Assembly (NCBI RefSeq): GCF_007677725.1
Contig: NZ_VEDF01000002.1
Span: 186,001 to 250,000 of the forward strand
Length of the DNA stretch: 64,000 bases
Origin: Pseudomonas sp. URMO17WK12:I11
GTDB lineage: Bacteria > Pseudomonadota > Gammaproteobacteria > Pseudomonadales > Pseudomonadaceae
Direction: 5' to 3'
The number at the start of each line of letters is the position of its first letter. Position 1 is the stretch's first letter. Under the pieces are notes generated by a model. The model did no database searches. It saw nothing but the letters and a program-made list of their open reading frames with translations, and had not been told where the DNA came from. The translations under genes were made by a program, and so were the position numbers. Shown piece after piece: positions 14,994 through 23,240 of the stretch.

Positions 14994-16334
14994 ATGCGAC
15001 CACCATTTTCGGGAATAATTGTACGATACCGTCCCCCTCAGCAAGGGATTTGTCAATATCATTCGGTGGACAAGGTACTCCCCGAGGCCGAGGCATCTCG
15101 CGAACCTAAAAAAGAAGATTCTGAAAAGTCGGAACTGAACGCGGGCGAAACAGACTCCCCAAGAGTTTGTGCAAAGTGCGCAGAGGCATTAGAGAAAGAT
15201 CAAACATCCCAAGACAAGCCGCTAAACGAAAAGAAACGAAAAGATGAATTACATATAAACATCTGGGAAATAGGGGATAACACAAGCAGCCCTTTCATGG
15301 ATATCGGTGTAATGATATCAAACCGCGACCATACAGGCTTTGTGCAAGTTGACCTGCCTTGGGAAGTCAACAAAAGAGATCTTAGTGATCTGGGCGCAAA
15401 ATTGAATGGCGAAAAAAGCGTTGCAGCAATATTTAATGAAGTAGTTCACTACGATGGCTTTGCCGAAGGCAACTTTGCAAATATAAGTTTCCGCAAGGAT
15501 GGAAAAGATGAAAAACCGTTTTCTTTGCTTAGACTAAACTCTGAACTTTTTAAGATTGAGTATGTGCACCTAAGCAACGGAGCTACTTCAACTCGTTTAA
15601 TGGTGGAGATCCCGCGCCCACACCCCGAGACACTCAGTAAAGATAAAAGAATTTCTGCATACGTTAGATTTAGAATTCGCAACGTGCCCGAAAAAATGTA
15701 CACCAGTACATTTGAGCAAAAAGACCGAACAATTATAAGCTCAAGAACCGTAACAAGAATTATTGATTTTCGAATTAATGTTCGCCGTGGCGTACCCGAA
15801 GAACTTTTAAGCGGTAGCGAAACCGTAGAGTTTCCTCAATTCGAAAGAATACACTGTTTCTTAACAACTGACCGAAGCGAGGACTGCTCATCTCAAGGAA
15901 AAACTTATATGGGCTACAGATCTTTAATGGATGAAGATGTATGGAATGAATATATAAGACTAGACCACAGAGAAAGAATCTCCGAAGAAAATAGCGTCAG
16001 CAACTACTTAGGGCATCAATGGACTGCAAGCAATGAAAATGGCGTTAAAGACTTAATTGTCCTAGGCCGCTTCTCTAAAACTAAGTCGGGCATCGGCCTG
16101 ATAATTCGATTTATACTACTGGGTATTATCTTCGGGGCTACAGGTAACGGTGTTTGGGAGGTAATCCCAACCTGTGTGACTAGCTACTCGACGGCTACCT
16201 GCAGAGATCCCGCGCTAAAAATACTCGTCTTAACATCTGCGGGCGTAGCTTTGATGGTTGCGGAGCCATTATGGAAACTGCTGACTAGAAAAGCTCGAAA
16301 CTTATTTGGCAGGAAAGAGCGCTCATCGTCTTAA
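14994..16334 (+). CDS. Unknown protein with two C-terminal membrane segments
   Basis: The 446-residue protein is not of a family I recognise. The ATG at 14994 is chosen because AAGGAG lies seven bases before it; an in-frame TTG upstream would bury this ribosome site. The N-terminal 90 residues are polar, with a Cys pair (VCAKC). A long soluble middle part is rich in beta-type sequence (INIWEIGDNTSSPFMDIGVMI, STRLMVEIPRPHPETL). Near the C-terminus two hydrophobic segments (IGLIIRFILLGIIFGATG and LKILVLTSAGVALMVAEPLW) flank a short loop with two cysteines. It is very AT-rich for Pseudomonas. It converges on the acetyltransferase operon, with only seven bases between stop codons. Confidence 0.62.
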   Translation: MRPPFSGIIVRYRPPQQGICQYHSVDKVLPEAEASREPKKEDSEKSELNAGETDSPRVCAKCAEALEKDQTSQDKPLNEKKRKDELHINIWEIGDNTSSPFMDIGVMISNRDHTGFVQVDLPWEVNKRDLSDLGAKLNGEKSVAAIFNEVVHYDGFAEGNFANISFRKDGKDEKPFSLLRLNSELFKIEYVHLSNGATSTRLMVEIPRPHPETLSKDKRISAYVRFRIRNVPEKMYTSTFEQKDRTIISSRTVTRIIDFRINVRRGVPEELLSGSETVEFPQFERIHCFLTTDRSEDCSSQGKTYMGYRSLMDEDVWNEYIRLDHRERISEENSVSNYLGHQWTASNENGVKDLIVLGRFSKTKSGIGLIIRFILLGIIFGATGNGVWEVIPTCVTSYSTATCRDPALKILVLTSAGVALMVAEPLWKLLTRKARNLFGRKERSSS

Positions 16335-16341
16335 AAAAACG

Positions 16342-16902
16342 CTAGCGAACAGCAACTTTAAGACTGTTCGGGTTATTTTGAATTAGGCTATCTTGCAATA
16401 GAGTCGAACTCTGTTCAATCAACCCGTTAAAGCTAAGCTCTGCCTTGCAGGGCCTGTAATAATCAGGATAGATCTTAGCAATTTCAAAGCCATAGTAATT
16501 AAAAAGCTTCCGGAACACTGCTATCTGCTCTTCCGCAATAGACAATAACGGGGACTCATTATTCAGAACATCGAACGAACGCTCAAAAAGTTTTAAGCCG
16601 ACACCTGTTCCCTGATAAGGTGGCAAGACTCTTAAACAGCATAGCTTCTGCTCAACCCCATCATTCTTAACGATTGCCAAACCCGACAATTCACGACGGC
16701 GATATTCTAAAATAATACTTCGCTCACCTGTGATCAATCCCGGGAAAACTTTTTTATTGAGCCACTCATCAAAAGCTGGATAATATCCAGATAGCTCTGA
16801 TAGGTGCTGAAAAACCTTTGGCAACAGCGTAATGATTGCATCCGAGTTTGAGTTTAGATACTCGCGATCTATTAAGCGCGGAAACTCTAACGACTCAATC
16901 AT
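16342..16902 (-). CDS. GNAT-family acetyltransferase
   Basis: The 186-residue predicted N-acetyltransferase uses acetyl-CoA; the acceptor is unknown. The acetyl-CoA pyrophosphate loop is the clear motif LPPYQGTGVGLKLF (pattern Q/R-x-x-G-x-G/A), preceded by a beta strand ending in the conserved LCCLRV. N-terminal residues (ITLLPKVFQHLSELSGYYPAFDEWLNKKVFPG) are a variable cap. It is the last gene of a four-gene minus-strand operon, 42 bases after the ASCH gene. The fusion protein in the same operon carries another GNAT domain with a similar WYAKK-type N-terminal element, so this may be a diverged paralogue. Substrates could be tRNA, protein or a small molecule. Confidence 0.78.
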   Translation of the reverse strand: MIESLEFPRLIDREYLNSNSDAIITLLPKVFQHLSELSGYYPAFDEWLNKKVFPGLITGERSIILEYRRRELSGLAIVKNDGVEQKLCCLRVLPPYQGTGVGLKLFERSFDVLNNESPLLSIAEEQIAVFRKLFNYYGFEIAKIYPDYYRPCKAELSFNGLIEQSSTLLQDSLIQNNPNSLKVAVR

Positions 16903-16944
16903 TTCGCCACCATTCGGTAGAGGTTTTTCTAAACACCATAGCGC

Positions 16945-17352
16945 TCATGACAATTCTAATGATACTTGACGGTCAGGCGATCCGATATAACAAAATGACT
17001 GAGGCGGACTTTTGGGCCCGTCTAATTCTTTTAAGTCCAAAGGCATATCGTAAGCTACAACCCGCCCGACCGCGATAGCGACAGCCCTGGTTCGCCCCTC
17101 ATAATAAGAGTCGAAAAATTTTTTATTGACACCAGCAAATGCTTTGGTCTGCTCCCATATTTTACTAGGGGAATCCTGATAAATATTAGTAACTTCGAAC
17201 TCACCAACAATTTTTCCAACTGGTTTGGTGGCATAAATAACAACTGTATGAACAGCCGGATTAGAAAAGCCGACCTTCCTAAATTCAAAGCGTTTTTCAC
17301 CGCTGAGAATTTTAGATGCATACTCGGGCTTAATCGACAATAAGACCTTCAT
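16945..17352 (-). CDS. ASCH-domain (PUA-like) protein
   Basis: The 135-residue single-domain protein begins MKVLLSIKPEYASKILSGEKRFEFRK. This is the typical opening of ASCH/PUA-like proteins, with the K-x-x-E-x-R-K strand that lines the predicted RNA-binding cleft. Later strands are HTVVIYATKPVGKIVGEFEV and AVAIAVGRVVAYDMPLDL. ASCH domains are predicted to bind RNA or modified nucleotides. The ATG at 17352 follows a G-rich ribosome site and gives the family's normal N-terminus, whereas the longer frame would add seven residues. The gene overlaps the end of the upstream GNAT-PUA gene by 23 bases, so translation is probably coupled. Confidence 0.78.
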   Translation of the reverse strand: MKVLLSIKPEYASKILSGEKRFEFRKVGFSNPAVHTVVIYATKPVGKIVGEFEVTNIYQDSPSKIWEQTKAFAGVNKKFFDSYYEGRTRAVAIAVGRVVAYDMPLDLKELDGPKSPPQSFCYIGSPDRQVSLELS

Positions 17353-18397
17353 TAACGCCCCCGAAATCTGCAATCCACCGAACTTGGTCTTCTGTTAGAC
17401 CGATTAAATCCCATCGAGGTGCGCTAATACCGCATTCATCGATGAGTCTACCTCTAATGATACGCGTCGTTAGCGCTGCATTGTAGGTAAATTTTATTAT
17501 ATAGTATTTCTTTCTATTAGTAAAATAGTCTTTGAGTTGCTCCTTGGTAAAAACACTATAGGGCTTTGTATATTTTACAAACTCACTTTCAGTGTTGAAT
17601 GTTTTAATTTGGCGAACCTCTTCCACAACTACAATTGAAGAAGCCACTGATCGAAACCTTGCTTGTCCTGGCCGATCTGTAGTACGGTAAATAACTATAA
17701 CATCGCCCGGACGCATCTGTTTCGCACGTGCAATGCCGGATATATATGTTTTATGAATACTGTTTGTATGAGAAACGTCTTCCAAGATATCATGACTTTC
17801 ATTATTTAGTATTGATTCCGGCAGAAATGAAGAATGATATTCTGGATATATCGCGAGCAAGAAATATCTTTTGTCTTTTAGCTCAACCTTTGGGAAATCC
17901 TTGACCGGATCGCCAACCAACGGAGTCAATGTTTTAACGAATACCTCTTCACGACCATCGACCGAATCTTTAAAGCCGTGAAGCTCAAAGCCATAGCGCA
18001 AGAATAATTCAATCAGTGACTGATGCTTTGGAAAAACAGTTACATAGATAAATTCAACTTTTTCACTGATGGCATGATCGAAAATTTTCTTTATAAATCG
18101 TTCACCAAGCCTAGTGCCATGCGCATTAATTTTCAACGTGCCTATCTTTAACCGCTTTCCTGCGGGTAAAGCAGGCTCAATACCCTCAGATTCGTCTTCG
18201 CTCTTTAAATAAAGAAATCCATCCAGGCGCCGCTTAGGTCCTCTAAATGTGTACGCTTTATCCCCCGCCGCGATTTTTTTCGCGTACCACCCAGGAAAGC
18301 CGGCATAATCACTTTTTAACGAGTCAAAAAATTCCTCACTCAACTCGGCACTAGAAAAAACATCATATTTTAGACTGTTGAAAGTACTGCTTGCCAT
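17330..18397 (-). CDS. Fusion of GNAT acetyltransferase and PUA/EVE-like domain
   Basis: The 355-residue protein appears to have two domains. The N-terminal 170 residues are GNAT-like: a core strand KRLKIGTLKINAHGTRLGERFIKKIFDHA, with the acetyl-CoA loop H-G-T-R-L-G, and the end motif PKHQSLIELFLRYGFELHGF. From about residue 175 there is a second domain opening DKRYFLLAIYPEYHSSFLPES and including MRPGDVIVIYRTTD and VASSIVVVEEVRQIKTF, like the barrel of PUA, EVE and ASCH proteins. Such pairing suggests an enzyme that acetylates an RNA or nucleotide recognised by its own second domain. It starts six bases after the kinase gene. Confidence 0.72.
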   Translation of the reverse strand: MASSTFNSLKYDVFSSAELSEEFFDSLKSDYAGFPGWYAKKIAAGDKAYTFRGPKRRLDGFLYLKSEDESEGIEPALPAGKRLKIGTLKINAHGTRLGERFIKKIFDHAISEKVEFIYVTVFPKHQSLIELFLRYGFELHGFKDSVDGREEVFVKTLTPLVGDPVKDFPKVELKDKRYFLLAIYPEYHSSFLPESILNNESHDILEDVSHTNSIHKTYISGIARAKQMRPGDVIVIYRTTDRPGQARFRSVASSIVVVEEVRQIKTFNTESEFVKYTKPYSVFTKEQLKDYFTNRKKYYIIKFTYNAALTTRIIRGRLIDECGISAPRWDLIGLTEDQVRWIADFGGVNEGLIVD

Positions 18398-18403
18398 TCT
18401 AAA

Positions 18404-18925
18404 CTATTCCATAAGTTCATTTACAAAGCGCTTAGCTGACAACACATCAAAGCTTGAGAGAACGCAGATAGGTATATCAAGGTTCTTCCCTACAGTTTCA
18501 GCCCAGACTCGTTCAGCATCTGCCATATTTTGGATTAATTCAGTCGACCAGATCTGGCCGTCTCTTTGCTCCAGGCGAGCCTGAATCAAATCAGTAGGAG
18601 CTTCCAGACAGATCAACCCGCTAGGCCTTATTTTCTCGAAAACGTCAAATTCAACCCTATAGATACCGTTAGCCTTATTCAGCAACGTAAAATGACCATC
18701 TAATATTAATCGTTCACGCCCTTTATTTTTATTAAGCCAGCTAATCAATGCACGTTGATTGCTATTTAAATCCCCAGATCTTTTAGTACTATTAAGGTCG
18801 TGTGCAACCAACTCTTCTTTTATCAAATCGCTCACTGTCCGATGTTTCATCGCGGTTTGAATGGCAAGCTGTTGGCAAAACGTGGTTTTGCCCACTCCAT
18901 GAATCCCACCAACAAAAATAACCAA
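18404..18925 (-). CDS. P-loop NTPase, adenylate-kinase-like
   Basis: The 173-residue soluble protein has a Walker A loop GIHGVGKTT at residues 7-15, at the very N-terminus after one hydrophobic strand. This is the arrangement of nucleoside/nucleotide kinases and AAA_18/AAA_33-type kinases. A second strand, ERLILDGHFTLL, has the DGH motif that usually sits near the phosphate acceptor. The lid region includes LIQARLEQRDGQIW with arginines suited to phosphate binding. The acceptor is unknown. It is the first gene of the four-gene operon (kinase, GNAT-PUA, ASCH, GNAT). No obvious promoter could be fixed in the 230 bases upstream. Confidence 0.75.
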   Translation of the reverse strand: MVIFVGGIHGVGKTTFCQQLAIQTAMKHRTVSDLIKEELVAHDLNSTKRSGDLNSNQRALISWLNKNKGRERLILDGHFTLLNKANGIYRVEFDVFEKIRPSGLICLEAPTDLIQARLEQRDGQIWSTELIQNMADAERVWAETVGKNLDIPICVLSSFDVLSAKRFVNELME

Positions 18926-19159
18926 TTCGTTCCCCCCTGAAGAATTGCCGTCCTAAGCTACATGTGCTAACAGTACTAATTCGCCATCACTATGTCCAGG
19001 CAGGCTCAAGACATCAGCCTCAGCACGAGGCGATCTGCCACTCATTATTAAAGACGGGCGTCAGCCCGGAAAAAAAGCAAAAGGATAGTCTTAGGGGTAC
19101 GCCAGCATAAGTTCGATAAACTAATCTAAACAAATCAAACACTTACATTATTTTTTGAC

Positions 19160-19177
19160 TCCTGGTGCCGCACCATA
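19160..19177 (+). repeat. attR: partial copy of the tRNA-Thr 3' end
   Basis: TCCTGGTGCCGCACCATA differs from the tRNA end at 7328-7346 only by one missing G in the acceptor stem. It marks the right boundary of the island. The 235 bases between the kinase gene and this site hold nothing that I recognise. Confidence 0.75.
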
Positions 19178-19189
19178 CGCAGTATCAAA

Positions 19190-19220
19190 AAGGCTCACCG
19201 AAAGGTGGGCCTTTATTTTT
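19190..19220 (+). terminator. Displaced tRNA-Thr terminator
   Basis: AAGGCTCACC and GGTGGGCCTT pair (one G-U) around a GAAA tetraloop, followed by TTATTTTT. It lies 12 bases after the tRNA-end copy with no gene before it, so it is most simply the original terminator of tRNA-Thr, separated by the insertion. Confidence 0.8.
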
Positions 19221-19293
19221 CAGCCGCGCCCCACTGTCCATCGCGATTCCCCATTTGCACAGCTGTCCAGCTCAATTTCTAGAATCCCGCGCG

Positions 19294-19520
19294 CATCACA
19301 TTGCTGCCTGCACCTGACTCAGGATCTTCAGGCGCTGGTCTCGTCAGCCAATGCTGCCTCCACCCGCCCGCCGGTAACGGTGTTCTAGAGGCCAGATCAT
19401 GAGATGTCCTTGCTCCCGGATGTAAGAAGCCGCCAGGCCCGCGTTAGAGTACATCCCATAGGTCGCAGGGGCCTTGGTCCCTGATAACGCTCAGCATTCT
19501 TGGCGGGATGGACGTGGGGG
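19294..19520 (+). repeat. 225-base non-coding repeat, copy B
   Basis: This is the second copy of the element at 13256-13481, with scattered substitutions and small indels. No integrase gene follows; the sequence after it (19521-19620) has only a short stretch reminiscent of the integrase coding start (GATGAGGGCGCGGGCTTGAA against GGATGGGCCGGGCTTTAA). It is probably the remnant of another related element. The remaining 19521-19704 contains no gene. Confidence 0.72.
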
Positions 19521-19704
19521 AAATGCGGTGGTAACCGTCAGAGGACGGTAATAAGGCTGTGAAATTTCTGCATCAAGCAGGATGAGGGCGCGGGCTTGAA
19601 TCGGAAAAACAGACGTCGCCGACCAGGGCCGTTCGTCTGGTGCCTCCATTGCGTTCCACCACATGCCGTGGAAGCCCCTAAACCACCCTTCAACGGGTTG
19701 TTCG

Positions 19705-20004
19705 TTACGACGTTTTACCTACCCCTCGCTCTGCCACCTTGCGATAAGCCTGTTCCCGCTCGCGCTTATCCACAGCTACCACAAAAACCACAACCTCCTG
19801 ATCGATCACCTGGTAGACCAATCGGTAGCCACTACTGCGCAGCTTGATCTTGTAGCAGTCCGGCAAGCTATGTAGCCGGTTCGCCTCAATCCTCGGATCC
19901 AGCAAAACCGAGACGAGTTTTTTCTTGAGTTGCTGCCGGACCGTATCCCCTAGCTTTTGCCATTCCTTTAGCGCTCGCGCATCGAACTCAAGGCTATAGG
20001 TCAT
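19705..20004 (-). CDS. relE: RelE/ParE-family toxin
   Basis: The 99-residue protein matches RelE-type toxins, which cut mRNA in the ribosome. It has the usual order: TYSLEFDARALKEWQKL, LLDPRIEANRLHSLPDCYKIKLRSSGYRLVYQV and VVVFVVAVDKRER. The basic residues of the active surface (K, R and the arginine in SSGYRLVY) are present. Length is normal. It overlaps the antitoxin gene by 11 bases and is translated from the same mRNA. It could equally be named ParE-like; activity is not visible from sequence. Confidence 0.9.
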   Translation of the reverse strand: MTYSLEFDARALKEWQKLGDTVRQQLKKKLVSVLLDPRIEANRLHSLPDCYKIKLRSSGYRLVYQVIDQEVVVFVVAVDKREREQAYRKVAERGVGKTS

Positions 20005-20233
20005 CCAGCGAAACCCTCACGCGTTGAGGGTCTGCCAGGCGCTCGCGAACCTTCGATAGCAGCGCCTCATCTTCTTCAGTCATGAGCACAGGTTTAAAAG
20101 GCAACTGCCCGCGCTCGGCGACGTACTGCAAGGCTTGGCGCATGAGCTCGGAAGGCGTAACCCCCAACCGCTCAAGCTCACGGTAGGCTCGGATTTTGAG
20201 ATCGTCGTCGATACGAACATTGATGGATGCCAT
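19994..20233 (-). CDS. relB: RelB/DinJ-family antitoxin
   Basis: The 79-residue antitoxin has an N-terminal ribbon-helix-helix DNA-binding domain (MASINVRIDDDLKIRAYRELERLGVTPSELMRQAL) and a flexible C-terminal toxin-binding tail (LMTEEDEALLSKVRERLADPQRVRVSLDDL). The start at 20233 gives the family N-terminus; a longer frame adds 15 unrelated residues. It precedes the toxin gene and is expected to repress the operon through the inverted repeat at 20245-20272. Confidence 0.9.
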   Translation of the reverse strand: MASINVRIDDDLKIRAYRELERLGVTPSELMRQALQYVAERGQLPFKPVLMTEEDEALLSKVRERLADPQRVRVSLDDL

Positions 20234-20244
20234 GTTGGCTTGCT

Positions 20245-20272
20245 CACTGTAATGACATTGGTCTTTACAGTG
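20245..20272 (-). promoter_or_regulatory. Inverted-repeat operator of relBE
   Basis: CACTGTAA and TTACAGTG form a perfect 8-bp inverted repeat separated by 12 bases, starting 12 bases upstream of the relB ATG. This is the expected place and form for binding of a RelB dimer pair in autoregulation. Confidence 0.65.
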
Positions 20273-20865
20273 GCGCAATTCTGGTCAGCAGACAAGCGCC
20301 TTATGAGCACAAATCGACGAAGGACAAGGCCGTTACGCGCCGATTCGATTCCACAAATAGCCGTGAAGAACTGATTTATTTAGAGCTACTCAATGCGATA
20401 CACCCCAAGATCCACCAATTCCAGCCCCGCGAATCCCCTACCCTCACAGTGAGAACCCGTTCGTCTGGTACCGCCACACACGATTTCGAAAGGCTCACCT
20501 TTTTAGTCGTGCCTCGTTCCTGGACGCCAGCAATCTTCAGGTGGGCAAGGTCTAGAGCTGGGGTGAGCCGCAAAGCGGTCCCGGCTAGCTCATGCGATCC
20601 AGCCAACTACGCCACTCCCTGTAAGGCATGAGCTTCCCTCCCGCTCACAGGAACTGCGTTGGACTCTGGAATCGAGGAAGACAGTTGCCCCCACAAAAAA
20701 TATCGCTCTGGATTTGATCATTGAGCGAAGCGGTCACCCCATCACAAGTAGACCGTCGGGGACCCTGGAGACTGAGCGCGACAGTTACCTCCCCGCACCA
20801 CGAAGCGCGCGCCACCCCTGCCCCCAGGGATCGCGCGCGCGTAAGAGCGTGGACGTTCCTCCTTT
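20273..20865. other. Non-coding debris between relBE and the TonB receptor
   Basis: I see no gene in these 590 bases. A segment near 20457-20475 (CGTTCGTCTGGTACCGCCA) resembles a worn tRNA-Thr 3' end. AAGGCTCACC and TTTTTAG follow it, like the start of the displaced terminator. A similar fragment occurs at 19630-19648. These may be remnants of earlier insertions at the tRNA. Confidence 0.4.
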
Positions 20866-23163
20866 TTAAAACGCCGTGCTAACCGACACCGACATGTTCC
20901 GCGGATCGCCGTAGATGGCCCCTGCGTAGAACCCATACTGGGTGTAGTAATGCTTGTCGAAGAGGTTATCCACGTTCAGGCTCACCGAGGTGTCATCCGT
21001 CAGCTGATACTTGGCCATGGCATTCCAGATCGCATATCCCGACCAGTTCACATCAGTCGCCCCGCTGCTCACGCCATTCGCCGGCTGCCCAGCCGGGCTG
21101 GAGATTGCGCGGATGTTGCTCTGCGCTTTCACCCCAGCCCCCAGGGTCAGGCGGTCCAGCGCACCGGACAGGCGATAGGTGGTGGAGGCCTTGAACAGGT
21201 GCGAGGGGTCGCTGCGGCCGTCGCTGTCGACGCGGCGGAAGTGCAGGTAGGTGTAGCCTGCATACACATTCCAGTTCGGGGTCAGGGCGCCGGCGATTTC
21301 CAGGTCGATGCCGTCGGTTTCCTGGCCGGTGCCTGCCTTGTAGGCATCGTTGCCGGTTGGCGTGAGCTGGCCGTCGTCGAGCACGGCTTTGTTTTCCTGC
21401 TTGGTGCGGAAATACGCCGCCGAGGCGTTCAGCCGGCCGTCCAGCCATTCGCCCTTGATGCCGGTTTCGTAGCTCTGGCCACGGATGGGCTCGACGCGGG
21501 TGCCGCTGGCCGTTTCGTTGGTCTGCGGGTTGAAGATGTCGGTGTAGCTGGCGTACAGCGAGTAGGTGTCGTTGAGGTCGTACACCGCGCCCAGGTACGG
21601 GGTGACGATGCCGTTGTTCTGCTGGTTGCTGCGCACGCCGGCGACGCTGCGGGTAGTGGCCGAGTAGTCGGTGGTGCGCACGCCGAGGATGACCGACAGG
21701 GGGTCGGTGATGCTCAGGCGGGTGGCGGCGTACATGCCTTGCAGGCGCGTGGTGGTCTTGGTGTGCAGGCCGGTGCGCGAGGCGATCATGTCGTAGTCGC
21801 TGTCTACGCCGTTGCCCCAGTTGCTGATCGGCAAGCCGTTGTTGGCGCGGAACTGGCAGCCCAGCGACGGCGCGCTGGCACGAGTGGCGCCGACCATGGT
21901 GCAGGTGTATTGCGGCGACCAGGCCACGGTGCGGCTGTCGTTGTAGCCGACCATCGCCTGATGGGTGCGGCCGAACAGCTGGAACGGGCCAGACAAATCG
22001 ATCTGCGCCGACTGCTGGGTGGTGTCGCTGGAGCTGTGCAGGCCATTGAGCACGGCGCCGCTACCGTCCTGGTTCCAGTAGCCGCCATAGCTGCCACGGC
22101 CGGCCGAGTTGACCTTGGCCAGGCCGCGGTGGTTGAGCACCTCGGAGGTGCTCTGGGCGGCTTTCAAGTCCAGCGTCCAATCGTTATCGAAGCGGTGTTG
22201 CAGCGAGCCGAAGGCGGTGCGGGTGGTGTACTCGCCGAAGCTCCAGCTCGGCACCACGTTGGTGCTGCGCGGCAGGTCGGTCTTGCTGCCGTCGCGGTAC
22301 CACAGCGGGATGTTCGCACCCCAGCCGCCGCCGACCACCTTGTTGTACTCGTACTGGTAGCCAGCGCCGAGGGTGGTGGCGTCGTCGAGGTCGAATTCGA
22401 AGTTGGCCAGCGCCGCGCGGGAACGTTCGGACTGGTTGTCGCGGAACGAGTTGGCCTCGCCCTGGGTCATCACCAGGCGCGAACGCAGGCGGCCGTCTTC
22501 AGTCAGCGGCAGGTTGAGGTCAGCGCCGAGGCGGCGTTTGTCCCAGCTGCCGTAGGTGGCGTAGGCGCTGCCGCCGAAGGTGCGGGTCGGCGCCTTGCGG
22601 ATCAGGTTGACCGTGGCCGACGGGTCGCCCGTGCCGCCGAGCAGGCCATTGGCGCCGCGCACGATATCGATGCGCTCGTAGAGGTCCATGTTCAGCGCAT
22701 TGCCGCCGCCGTTGAAATCCGAGCCACCCTGGAACTGCAAACCGTCGAGCTTCCAGTTGCTGATCGAGTAACCCCGGGCGCGGAAATCGGTGCGCCCGCC
22801 GACTTCGGACTTGGTCGCGCTGACGCCTGGTGTAGTATCCAGCGCCTGCTCGATGGAACGAACGTCACGATCGTCCATCTGCTGTCGGGTGATGGTGGTC
22901 ACCGACTGCGGCGTTTGCCGTGGGGTCAGCTTGAGGCCGGTGGAGCTCTGGGTGCTTTCGACGGTATAGCCGAGCTGGCCGGTTTCGTCGGCCGACAGCA
23001 GCGCCGTGTCGTCAATTTGCGTGGCTTGCAGCTCAAGGGGCTGGGCCTGGGCGGCCACCGCGCTGCCGCTGACGGCAATGGCGACCAGGATGGCAAGCGG
23101 GTGCAGGCGGCTACCGCAGCGGACAACAGCAATGGAGTCGTTCATGGCGCTCTTGGGATTCAT
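20866..23163 (-). CDS. TonB-dependent siderophore receptor
   Basis: The 765-residue outer-membrane receptor takes up a ferric siderophore. After a signal peptide (cleavage near AAQAQP, residues 38-41) comes the plug domain: RQTPQSVTTITRQQMDDRDVRSIEQALDTTPGV, then LDGLQFQGG and ERIDIVRGANGLLGGTGDPSATVNLIRK. The 22-strand barrel follows and ends in phenylalanine (NMSVSVSTAF), the outer-membrane assembly signal. The plug is FhuE/FpvA-like. There is no STN signalling domain, so it should not signal to an anti-sigma factor directly. It is divergent from a two-component system whose intergenic region has OmpR-type repeats. An in-frame ATG at 23145 is an alternative start. Confidence 0.9.
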   Translation of the reverse strand: MNPKSAMNDSIAVVRCGSRLHPLAILVAIAVSGSAVAAQAQPLELQATQIDDTALLSADETGQLGYTVESTQSSTGLKLTPRQTPQSVTTITRQQMDDRDVRSIEQALDTTPGVSATKSEVGGRTDFRARGYSISNWKLDGLQFQGGSDFNGGGNALNMDLYERIDIVRGANGLLGGTGDPSATVNLIRKAPTRTFGGSAYATYGSWDKRRLGADLNLPLTEDGRLRSRLVMTQGEANSFRDNQSERSRAALANFEFDLDDATTLGAGYQYEYNKVVGGGWGANIPLWYRDGSKTDLPRSTNVVPSWSFGEYTTRTAFGSLQHRFDNDWTLDLKAAQSTSEVLNHRGLAKVNSAGRGSYGGYWNQDGSGAVLNGLHSSSDTTQQSAQIDLSGPFQLFGRTHQAMVGYNDSRTVAWSPQYTCTMVGATRASAPSLGCQFRANNGLPISNWGNGVDSDYDMIASRTGLHTKTTTRLQGMYAATRLSITDPLSVILGVRTTDYSATTRSVAGVRSNQQNNGIVTPYLGAVYDLNDTYSLYASYTDIFNPQTNETASGTRVEPIRGQSYETGIKGEWLDGRLNASAAYFRTKQENKAVLDDGQLTPTGNDAYKAGTGQETDGIDLEIAGALTPNWNVYAGYTYLHFRRVDSDGRSDPSHLFKASTTYRLSGALDRLTLGAGVKAQSNIRAISSPAGQPANGVSSGATDVNWSGYAIWNAMAKYQLTDDTSVSLNVDNLFDKHYYTQYGFYAGAIYGDPRNMSVSVSTAF

Positions 23164-23240
23164 TTGGGAAGGCTTCGTATTTGCAGATGATTTTTTGTTA
23201 CGATTCTAGGCATCCGCCTCTTTTGCTCTATCCCCGGCTT

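Larger units (their letters stand above)
7345..19177. mobile_element. Mosaic genomic island inserted at tRNA-Thr
   Basis: About 11.8 kb lies between the tRNA 3' end and its partial copy at 19160-19177. It holds a remnant of P2-like phage, a P4-type integrase fragment, a second broken tyrosine integrase and several genes of unknown function. Base composition falls well below the backbone in 8.5-10.7 kb and 14.5-19.1 kb. No intact integrase is visible, so the element is probably no longer mobile. A rho-independent terminator that fits the tRNA gene lies beyond the right boundary at 19190-19220, as if displaced by the insertion. Confidence 0.8.

Noticed and set aside
20950..23190. Long plus-strand frame opposite the TonB receptor
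   Set aside because: It is a mirror of the receptor's codon bias; repetitive Val/Ala/Gly content and no domain.
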